Shown: one piece after another, positions 1 through 5,322 of the stretch
Layout of the letters: the number at the start of each line of letters is the position of its first letter
Position numbering within the stretch: position 1 is the stretch's first letter
Origin: an uncultured Rhodospirillaceae bacterium
GTDB lineage: Bacteria > Pseudomonadota > Alphaproteobacteria > RF32 > CAG-239
Reading direction: 5' to 3'
NCBI GenBank assembly: GCA_900313185.1
Contig: OMQI01000070.1
Coordinates: 1 to 6,486 of the forward strand
Length of the DNA stretch: 6,486 nt
Position numbers and translations under genes: made by a program
The notes under the pieces: generated by a model
The model's input: the letters and a program-made list of their open reading frames with translations, nothing else
Database searches by the model: none
What the model was told of the DNA's origin: nothing

Positions 1-1
1 G

Positions 2-382
2 TTTGAAGAAGGTAGAGAAAAGGTAATGGATTTCTTCTTGGAACATTGGGTGCTTGGTTCAATATACGAAGCAAAGCTTTGTGAGCCACAGTATCGTTCC
101 AAATGGTTGTTCAAATACCTTGAATACCACAACTTTGCCGATCACGATAACGAAATGTTGCTGTTTGGTGAAGGAATGGATCATTATCGCCGATTTTATA
201 TCCGACAAACTGATTTCCATTGCAGAGAGGCTGAACTCAAATTGCTCGAACCGCAGTATAAGGATGATCTGCGTCTATACGTGGAGCTGCGTCGCCGCTT
301 TTTCAAAGACCAGATTGAGCACTTCATAGAGGAGGCCGATCCTGAGATAGTGGAATTGTACAAGCAACTCAACAAGTATTGA
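2..382 (+). CDS. Unrecognised charged protein, C-terminal part (left edge cut)
   Basis: The reading frame is open from the first complete codon at position 2 to a TGA at 380-382, giving 126 visible residues. I do not recognise the family. The visible part is rich in Glu, Arg, Lys, Tyr and Phe, has no hydrophobic stretch long enough for a membrane helix, and reads as a soluble, mostly helical protein. Two similar short segments are visible, CEPQYRSK and LEPQYKDD, about 50 residues apart, which might reflect a weak internal repeat. An internal ATG at 26 could be a start, but the nearest purine run (AAGG at 20-23) is too close to it and the frame continues upstream, so a truncated longer gene is more likely. 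It appears to use CTC, CTG and GAG codons more freely than the glg genes. It ends 2 bases before a strong terminator, so it is the last gene of its transcript and is separate from the glycogen operon. Confidence 0.75.
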   Translation, partial: FEEGREKVMDFFLEHWVLGSIYEAKLCEPQYRSKWLFKYLEYHNFADHDNEMLLFGEGMDHYRRFYIRQTDFHCREAELKLLEPQYKDDLRLYVELRRRFFKDQIEHFIEEADPEIVELYKQLNKY

Positions 383-384
383 AT

Positions 385-414
385 AAAAACCGACGGATTA
401 ACCCGTCGGTTTTT
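385..414 (+). terminator. Intrinsic terminator of the upstream gene
   Basis: AAAAACCGACGG (385-396) pairs perfectly with CCGTCGGTTTTT (403-414) around a six-base loop. The GC-rich core CCGACGG/CCGTCGG is followed by a T-rich run (410-420). It lies directly after the TGA at 380-382. The A-run on the left side means it could also stop transcription coming from the right. Confidence 0.9.
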
Positions 415-424
415 ATTTTATATA

Positions 425-457
425 AAAAAATATCCGCCGGATGGGAGGATATTTTTT
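425..457 (-). terminator. Intrinsic terminator of the minus-strand DUF2934-like gene
   Basis: AAAAAATATCC (425-435) pairs perfectly with GGATATTTTTT (447-457) around an 11-base loop. Read on the minus strand it falls about 25 nt after the TAA of the 483-743 gene and ends in a T-run. The stem is AT-rich, so it is weaker than the neighbouring hairpin at 385-414. The two back-to-back hairpins insulate the converging genes. Confidence 0.75.
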
Positions 458-482
458 CAGAAATAAAAAGTTATATTTCTTA

Positions 483-743
483 TTAATATTTTGTAGAAGT
501 GGTTTTGCTTGTTGAGGCAGAGCTTTTGCTTGATGCCGAAGTTGTTGTTTTACTCTTAGAAGAACTGGTCTTTTTAGAACTGCTGCAAGAAGATTTTGAA
601 GAGCAATTGCAAGAACCATACAATTGATTGATAGCCATATTCCAGAAGTATTCATCGTTTCCGTAAGGACAACCGGCGTTTTTCCAGTTATAGTAAGCTG
701 CAGTTCTGATATATTCCTCGTTGTATTTAGATTTAGTTGTCAT
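483..743 (-). CDS. Small DUF2934-like protein with Ser/Lys/Thr-rich tail
   Basis: This 86-residue protein has two parts. Residues about 9-41 (EEYIRTAAYYNWKNAGCPYG followed by NDEYFWNMAINQL) match the pattern I know for DUF2934: an Ile-Arg helix, an aromatic or Trp position, a G-x-P-x-G turn, then Asp and Trp leading into a second helix. DUF2934 has no established biochemical function. Residues 43-86 are low-complexity Ser, Lys, Thr and Ala, with Cys45, Cys47 and Cys53 near the junction, and are probably disordered and basic. There is no signal peptide or membrane segment once the start is set at 743. An in-frame ATG at 803 would add 20 residues, but it lies upstream of the predicted -10 box. 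The ATG at 741-743 has AAGGAG seven bases ahead of it. The gene is monocistronic, converges on the left-hand gene and diverges from glgB. The family call rests on pattern memory rather than a search. Confidence 0.8.
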   Translation of the reverse strand: MTTKSKYNEEYIRTAAYYNWKNAGCPYGNDEYFWNMAINQLYGSCNCSSKSSCSSSKKTSSSKSKTTTSASSKSSASTSKTTSTKY

Positions 744-750
744 ATTTTTT

Positions 751-756
751 CTCCTT
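751..756 (-). promoter_or_regulatory. Ribosome binding site deciding the 743 start
   Basis: On the minus strand AAGGAG lies exactly seven bases upstream of the ATG at 741-743. This near-perfect Shine-Dalgarno sequence sits at the ideal distance and selects the 86-residue form over the longer frame starting at 803. Confidence 0.85.
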
Positions 757-792
757 TTCCAATAATTGTTACAATAAATCAACAACAAACAC

Positions 793-820
793 ATTATATA
801 CATTTTTCGCTTGGCGTCAA
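793..820 (-). promoter_or_regulatory. Sigma-70-type promoter for the DUF2934-like gene
   Basis: On the minus strand a -35 box TTGACG (815-820) is followed by a 16-base spacer and a perfect -10 box TATAAT (793-798). Transcription would start near position 786, giving a leader of about 43 nt with the AAGGAG site in it. The region further upstream (821-870) is rich in A/T tracts, which could act as an UP element. One -35 mismatch to consensus and a perfect -10 suggest a strong housekeeping promoter. Confidence 0.75.
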
Positions 821-900
821 TATTAAAAACGAAATAAATTGGAGTTTTTTATTGTTAATTTTTTATTGGTGATTATATAAAATTTATCAAATTAAAAATT

Positions 901-929
901 TTTACATAAAACACAAATTGCCGTTTTAT
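901..929 (+). promoter_or_regulatory. Candidate glgB promoter (weak evidence)
   Basis: TTTACA (901-906) and TTTTAT (924-929) are separated by 17 bases, with 5/6 and 4/6 matches to the sigma-70 boxes. A competing candidate is TTTACC (941-946) with TAATAT (964-969), also 17 bases apart and 4/6 at each box. The AT-rich context produces many partial matches, so neither is secure. The choice matters: only the upstream promoter would place the 945-1018 inverted repeat inside the transcript. Confidence 0.3.
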
Positions 930-952
930 TTTGCTTGCAATTTACCGTATAA

Positions 953-964
953 ATCTATATAGAT
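953..964. repeat. 12-bp perfect palindrome upstream of glgB
   Basis: ATCTATATAGAT is a perfect 12-bp palindrome overlapping the left arm of the longer inverted repeat. It is mostly A/T, so chance is a real possibility. It lies where a -10 box might be (TATATA at 956-961), so it could be a small operator or simply promoter sequence. Confidence 0.3.
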
Positions 965-973
965 AATATAGGT

Positions 974-992
974 TATTCGGTTAAACGGAATA
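974..992. promoter_or_regulatory. Operator-like 19-bp imperfect palindrome upstream of glgB
   Basis: TATTCGGTTAAACGGAATA is symmetric about A983, with eight of nine pairs complementary; the only mismatch is G979 against G987. It is centred 45 bp before the glgB start, between the arms of the 945-1018 repeat. Size and symmetry suit a dimeric repressor site, or a hairpin nested in the leader. I cannot assign it to a regulator family; it lacks the central CG typical of LacI-type operators. Confidence 0.4.
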
Positions 993-1016
993 TTTATTAT
1001 TTGCTTTGATTTATAC

Positions 1017-1021
1017 GGGAG
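1017..1021 (+). promoter_or_regulatory. glgB ribosome binding site
   Basis: GGGAG lies six bases before the ATG at 1028. A second in-frame ATG at 1037 would be 15 bases away, so the 1028 start is preferred. The first two bases belong to the right arm of the 945-1018 inverted repeat. Confidence 0.75.
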
Positions 1022-1027
1022 TTTATT

Positions 1028-3226
1028 ATGGATAATATGTTGGCAAAAGAAGAAATTGACGCCATTGTTAACGGCAATCACGGTAATGTTTTTGCAGTAC
1101 TCGGTATTCATCGAGATAAAGGAACTAAAAAAGTTTTTATTCGTGTGTTTAATCCGTTTGCATCAGCAATCGAAATTATTGACGCCGGCGGTAAAATGCT
1201 TGGCGTAATGCAAAAGGTTGATGAACGGGGATTGTTTCAAATCAATTTTGATAAGACGACCGATTTTGCATATAAGTTGAAAATAACTAATGATATGGGA
1301 CATACTTATATTGCAGAAGATGCATATCGTTTTTCTTCCTTTATCGGCGACATAGATGAATATTTATTTGCTCAAGGTAATCATCGTGAAATATATAAGA
1401 AACTGGGCTCCCATCTTACGGAAATTAATGGAGTTAAAGGTGTGGCTTTTGCCGTGTGGGCTCCTAATGCCAAACGTGTATCCGTAGTCGGTAATTTTAA
1501 TAACTGGGATGGCCGAGTTAATGTTATGCGTAAGCATATAAGTTGCGGTATTTGGGATATATTTATTCCGAATATTGTCGAGGGAGAGTATTATAAATTT
1601 GAAATAAAAACTCAACAGGATTATATTTTAAGCAAAGCAGATCCGTTGGCTACTTATTCGGAAGTCAGACCGAAAAATGCGTCCATAGTTTTTGATATAA
1701 ATCATTATCATTGGAGCGACGCCAAGTGGATGCAATATCGGCAAAATACCAATTTGTACGATAAACCGATTTCAATTTATGAAGTGCATTTAGGTTCGTG
1801 GCGTCGTAAAGGTGATAACGGAAGTGAATTTTTAAGCTACCGTGAAATGGCCGATAGATTGGTGCCGTATGTCAGCAATATGGGATTTACTCACGTAGAA
1901 TTTATGCCTTTGTGTGAACACCCTTTGGACGCATCTTGGGGGTATCAGATTACCGGATTGTTTGCGCCTACTTCACGTTTCGGCAATCCGGACGATTTCC
2001 GTTATATGATTGATAAATTCCATCAGGCAGGAATAGGGGTTATTATGGACTGGGTGCCGGCGCATTTCCCGAAAGACGGACACGGCTTGGCCGAGTTTGA
2101 CGGAACTTGTTTGTACGAACACGCAGACCCTCGTAAAGGCGAACAGAAAGATTGGGGAACCAAAGTATATAATTTCGGACGTACCGAAGTATGTAATTTT
2201 CTGTGCGTGAGTGCGCTGTATTGGTTAAAAGAATTTCATATTGACGGCTTGCGTGTTGATGCGGTGGCATCAATGCTTTATTTGGATTATTCACGTAAAG
2301 CCGGCGAATGGATACCTAACGTATATGGCGGAAACGAGAATTTAGAAGCTATAGCATTTTTAAGAAAAATGAATGAACTGATATATTCGCAGGCCCAAGG
2401 AACATTTAGCTGTGCAGAAGAGTCAACGGCTTGGCCGATGGTTTCTCGTCCGGTTTCTGCCGGCGGACTTGGTTTCGGCTATAAATGGAATATGGGCTGG
2501 ATGAATGACACCTTGCGTTATATCAGCCACGAGCCGGTACACCGCAAATATCATCACGGTTTATTGACGTTCGGTTTGCTTTATGCTTTCAATGAAAACT
2601 TTATATTGCCGATTTCACACGATGAGGTAGTTCACGGTAAAGGCTCAATGCTTTCTAAAATGCCGGGAGATGAATGGCAAAAATTTGCTAATTTGAGAGC
2701 TTATTACGGATTTATGTGGACGCATCCGGGAAAAAAACTTTTGTTTATGGGGTGTGAATTCGGACAAGATTGGGAATGGAACAGTGATGAAAGTCTGCGT
2801 TGGCATTTGTTGGATTATCCTATGTATAAAGGTATGCAAAACTGTGTAAGAGATTTGAACCTGATGTACAAAGGAAATTCTCCGCTGTTTGAAGAAGATT
2901 TCGACTCTCGAGGTTTTGAATGGATTGATTATGCCAATTGCGATGATAGTGTAATTTCATATATCCGTAAAGGACATAATCCGGAAGATTATTTGATTGT
3001 GGTATGCAACTTTACACCGGTGGTTCGTCATAACTATAGGGTTGGAGTTTATGAAGCTTGTGCATATCAGGAAATTTTCAACAGTGATGATAAAAGTTAT
3101 TGGGGGAGCGGTGTCAGAAATGAGGGGGCTAAGCAGGCTCAAAATTACGGCATAAGCGGTAAACCTTATTCAATAGAACTTATATTGCCACCGCTTTCGA
3201 CCATTGTGTTAAAACCGATTAGATAG
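1028..3226 (+). CDS. glgB: 1,4-alpha-glucan (glycogen) branching enzyme
   Basis: GlgB cuts an alpha-1,4 chain and rejoins it by an alpha-1,6 link, creating branch points in glycogen (EC 2.4.1.18) in the cytoplasm. The 732 residues match the long bacterial form (E. coli about 728). Domains in order: N-terminal N1 module (about 8-100), CBM48 module (about 126-215, with FAVWAPNAKRVSVVGNFNNW), GH13 barrel (about 245-600) and C-terminal beta domain (about 620-731). The conserved catalytic motifs are present: DWVPAHFP (341-348), nucleophile Asp411 in GLRVDAVASM, acid/base Glu464 in AEESTAWP, and Asp532 in SHDEVVHGKGS. Their spacing (53 and 121 residues from the nucleophile) equals that of the E. 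coli enzyme's D405/E458/D526. Nothing essential is missing, so it should be active. It is first in the operon, seven bases ahead of glgX. The start is set by GGGAG at 1017-1021, behind a leader with several inverted repeats. Confidence 0.98.
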   Translation: MDNMLAKEEIDAIVNGNHGNVFAVLGIHRDKGTKKVFIRVFNPFASAIEIIDAGGKMLGVMQKVDERGLFQINFDKTTDFAYKLKITNDMGHTYIAEDAYRFSSFIGDIDEYLFAQGNHREIYKKLGSHLTEINGVKGVAFAVWAPNAKRVSVVGNFNNWDGRVNVMRKHISCGIWDIFIPNIVEGEYYKFEIKTQQDYILSKADPLATYSEVRPKNASIVFDINHYHWSDAKWMQYRQNTNLYDKPISIYEVHLGSWRRKGDNGSEFLSYREMADRLVPYVSNMGFTHVEFMPLCEHPLDASWGYQITGLFAPTSRFGNPDDFRYMIDKFHQAGIGVIMDWVPAHFPKDGHGLAEFDGTCLYEHADPRKGEQKDWGTKVYNFGRTEVCNFLCVSALYWLKEFHIDGLRVDAVASMLYLDYSRKAGEWIPNVYGGNENLEAIAFLRKMNELIYSQAQGTFSCAEESTAWPMVSRPVSAGGLGFGYKWNMGWMNDTLRYISHEPVHRKYHHGLLTFGLLYAFNENFILPISHDEVVHGKGSMLSKMPGDEWQKFANLRAYYGFMWTHPGKKLLFMGCEFGQDWEWNSDESLRWHLLDYPMYKGMQNCVRDLNLMYKGNSPLFEEDFDSRGFEWIDYANCDDSVISYIRKGHNPEDYLIVVCNFTPVVRHNYRVGVYEACAYQEIFNSDDKSYWGSGVRNEGAKQAQNYGISGKPYSIELILPPLSTIVLKPIR

Positions 3227-3231
3227 GAAAG
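3225..3231 (+). promoter_or_regulatory. glgX ribosome binding site overlapping the glgB stop
   Basis: AGGAAAG begins inside the TAG stop of glgB (3224-3226) and its AGGA core sits five bases before the ATG at 3234. Ribosomes finishing glgB would reach the glgX start directly, so the two genes are probably translationally coupled. Confidence 0.7.
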
Positions 3232-3233
3232 AA

Positions 3234-5321
3234 ATGAGTATAATAAAAGTTTCGGACGGAACGGCATATCCTTTGGGAGCAACTTATGACGGAAAAGGCA
3301 CAAATTTTGCCTTGTTTTCCGCTAATGCCGAAAAAGTAGAACTTTGTTTATATAATGAAAACGGTACCAAAGAAACCGCACGTTACACTATAAGCATTAA
3401 TGATAATAATGTGTGGCATATTTATCTGGAGGGAGTAAAACCGGGACAAGCATACGGTTATCGTGTGTATGGTGAGTATAATCCGGCCGTAGGAAAGCGT
3501 TTTAATCATCATAAATTGCTGCTAGACCCGTATGCAAAGAAAACGGTAGGGCGCTTAATTTGGAATAAAGCGCTGTTCGGATATGATGTAAACAGTGAAG
3601 ACAAAGATTTATCATTCAGTACGTTGGATAGTGCTCCGTATATGCCTAAATCCGTGGTTACGGAAGACAATTTTGATTGGGGTGAAGATAAATTTCCTCG
3701 CATTCCTTTTGAAAAGTCGATTATATATGAAACTCACGTGCGTGGATATACAATGTTGCATCCGAAAGTAAGACAATGCAATCGTGGTAAGTTTTTAGGC
3801 TTTACTGAAAATACGGTGTTAAGCTATCTTAATTGGCTAGGTGTTACGGCGGTGGAATTGCAGCCGGTATTTTCGTTTTTCGGCGATAAAGACGGAATGT
3901 ATATGGATAATTATTGGGGGTATGAAACATTTTCATATTTCATTCCGGAAGCAAAATATATGGTCGGCAATGATATTGATGAATTTAAGCAAATGGTTAA
4001 AGCTTTGCACGCCGATAATAAAGAGGTAATTCTTGATGTGGTATATAACCATACCATTGAGGGAAACCAATTGGGGCCGACTTTGTGCTATCGAGGTATT
4101 GATAACGAAAGTTATTATACTTTGGCGGAGGATAAACGTTTTTATTATGATAGTACCGGTTGCGGAGCTTCGTTTAATTTGCAAAATCCTTATGTGTTGA
4201 CGTTGGTGATGGATTCAATGCGTTATTGGCGTAATGTTATGCACGTCGACGGTTTCAGACTTGATTTGGCCAGTAGTTTAAGCAGAGTAAAAGGAAAATT
4301 TACGCAGGATAGCGGAATATTGCTTTCCATGCGGCAAGATGAGGCATTGCGTGGAGCAAAAATAATTGTCGAACCGTGGGATGCAACAATGGACGGATAC
4401 AGAATAGGGGCATTTCCTCCGGGTTGGGCGGAGTGGAATGACAGGTATCGTGATGTGGTACGTCGTTTTTGGCGTGGTGATAATAAACAAATCGGTGAGT
4501 TTGCCAGTCGTATCAGCGGCTCGAGTGATATTTTCGGGTACTGCAATCGTGATATATGGAGTTCCATAAACTTTTTAACTTCGCACGACGGGTTTAATCT
4601 GCACGATTTAGTCAGTTATAATGAAAAACATAATTTAGTGAATGGTGAGGATAATCGTGATGGTAATTCGGCCAACTGGAGCTGGAATTCCGGTGAAGAA
4701 GGTGAGAGCGATAACAAGGAAGTGAATGCAAATCGTCTTTGTCGTTTGTGTGGAATGTTGGCAACGTTAATGATGTCCTTCGGAACTCCGATGATGGTAG
4801 CCGGTGATGAGTTCGGTAATACACAATTCGGCAATAACAACCCGTATTGTCAGGATAATGTGTTGACGTGGATTGTTTGGGAAGCAATCAGTAAGAAAGA
4901 TAAGGATTTGGCTCGCTATGTCAAGCGTTTGATAGCTTTGCGTAAAAATATGAAAATATTTGGCCGCATAAAGTTTTTTACCGGTCAAGTGGTTTGCGGA
5001 AAAGGCAAAAATGCCATTAAAGACATTATGTGGCTAAATAATAACGGAGCCGAATTTACGCATCAGGATTGGTATATGGAGCAACGACACAGTATGGCGT
5101 GTTTTGTATACGGAGATAAACAATCTTATATGATGATATATAATGCTCATAATGAGAATGAAGTATGGCAGCTGCCGGCATTTTGCAAAAATGCCCGTGT
5201 CGAAATAGTTTTGGATAGTTCGGAAGAATATTTTGCGCCGAAACAGATAAATGTAGGCAAGGCATTTGAAGTTCCGGCGTGGAGTGTAACGGTTATAAAA
5301 ATAAATAATACGGAGAAGTAA
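3234..5321 (+). CDS. glgX: Glycogen debranching enzyme GlgX (isoamylase type)
   Basis: GlgX hydrolyses the alpha-1,6 links of short (maltotriosyl/maltotetraosyl) side chains left when phosphorylase trims glycogen. At 695 residues it has normal family length. A CBM48 module covers about 11-100 (YPLGATYDGKGTNFALFSAN), followed by the GH13 barrel from about 160 and a C-terminal beta domain from about 610. Family signatures include IIYETHVRGYTMLHP (163-177), DVVYNHT (268-274), nucleophile Asp344 in DGFRLDLA, acid/base Glu380 in IIVEPWD, and Asp452 in TSHDGFNLHDLVSYNEKHN. The spacing is close to that of E. coli GlgX (D336/E371/D443, from memory). Two small departures are visible: Leu343 where Phe is usual (GFRFDLA), and Val548 in WIVW where the family usually has Asp (WxDW). 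A TreX-type archaeal or trehalose-pathway debranching enzyme is the closest alternative, but the glgB and malQ neighbours favour GlgX. The malQ ribosome binding site lies within its last codons. Confidence 0.96.
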   Translation: MSIIKVSDGTAYPLGATYDGKGTNFALFSANAEKVELCLYNENGTKETARYTISINDNNVWHIYLEGVKPGQAYGYRVYGEYNPAVGKRFNHHKLLLDPYAKKTVGRLIWNKALFGYDVNSEDKDLSFSTLDSAPYMPKSVVTEDNFDWGEDKFPRIPFEKSIIYETHVRGYTMLHPKVRQCNRGKFLGFTENTVLSYLNWLGVTAVELQPVFSFFGDKDGMYMDNYWGYETFSYFIPEAKYMVGNDIDEFKQMVKALHADNKEVILDVVYNHTIEGNQLGPTLCYRGIDNESYYTLAEDKRFYYDSTGCGASFNLQNPYVLTLVMDSMRYWRNVMHVDGFRLDLASSLSRVKGKFTQDSGILLSMRQDEALRGAKIIVEPWDATMDGYRIGAFPPGWAEWNDRYRDVVRRFWRGDNKQIGEFASRISGSSDIFGYCNRDIWSSINFLTSHDGFNLHDLVSYNEKHNLVNGEDNRDGNSANWSWNSGEEGESDNKEVNANRLCRLCGMLATLMMSFGTPMMVAGDEFGNTQFGNNNPYCQDNVLTWIVWEAISKKDKDLARYVKRLIALRKNMKIFGRIKFFTGQVVCGKGKNAIKDIMWLNNNGAEFTHQDWYMEQRHSMACFVYGDKQSYMMIYNAHNENEVWQLPAFCKNARVEIVLDSSEEYFAPKQINVGKAFEVPAWSVTVIKINNTEK
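5312..5315 (+). promoter_or_regulatory. malQ ribosome binding site inside the glgX end
   Basis: GGAG in the last glgX codons is seven bases before the TTG at 5323. This spacing is ideal and supports a TTG start for malQ, with only one base between the glgX stop and malQ. Confidence 0.7.
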
Positions 5322-5322
5322 T

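Larger units (their letters stand above)
945..1018 (+). repeat. Long-range inverted repeat in the glgB leader, right arm touching the RBS
   Basis: CCGTATAAATC (945-955) is the perfect reverse complement of GATTTATACGG (1008-1018), separated by 52 bases. The right arm includes the first two G's of the glgB Shine-Dalgarno sequence GGGAG (1017-1021). If transcribed, the arms could form an 11-bp stem that partly hides the ribosome binding site. As DNA, the arms could instead be paired protein-binding half-sites. Pairing is directly visible; any function is inferred. Confidence 0.5.

Noticed and set aside
413..655. An 80-residue minus-strand frame overlapping the DUF2934-like gene
   Set aside because: It reads the low-complexity tail in another frame and continues through the terminator hairpins; it has no ribosome binding site or recognisable domain.
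744..803. A 20-residue N-terminal extension of the DUF2934-like protein from an ATG at 803, looking somewhat like a short hydrophobic leader
   Set aside because: The extension overlaps the predicted -10 box and transcription start, whereas the ATG at 743 has a perfectly spaced AAGGAG.
845..868. Direct repeat TTTTTTATTG at 845-854 and 859-868
   Set aside because: Short and A/T-only in a very AT-rich spacer, so it is readily due to chance; there is no array or further copy nearby.
624..872. An 82-residue plus-strand frame opposite the DUF2934-like gene and its promoter
   Set aside because: It is antisense to a well supported gene, spans its promoter and shows no family resemblance.
4223..4567. 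A 114-residue minus-strand frame inside glgX
   Set aside because: It is antisense to the conserved catalytic part of GlgX (Asp344 to Asp452 region) and is explained by the strong codon constraint there.
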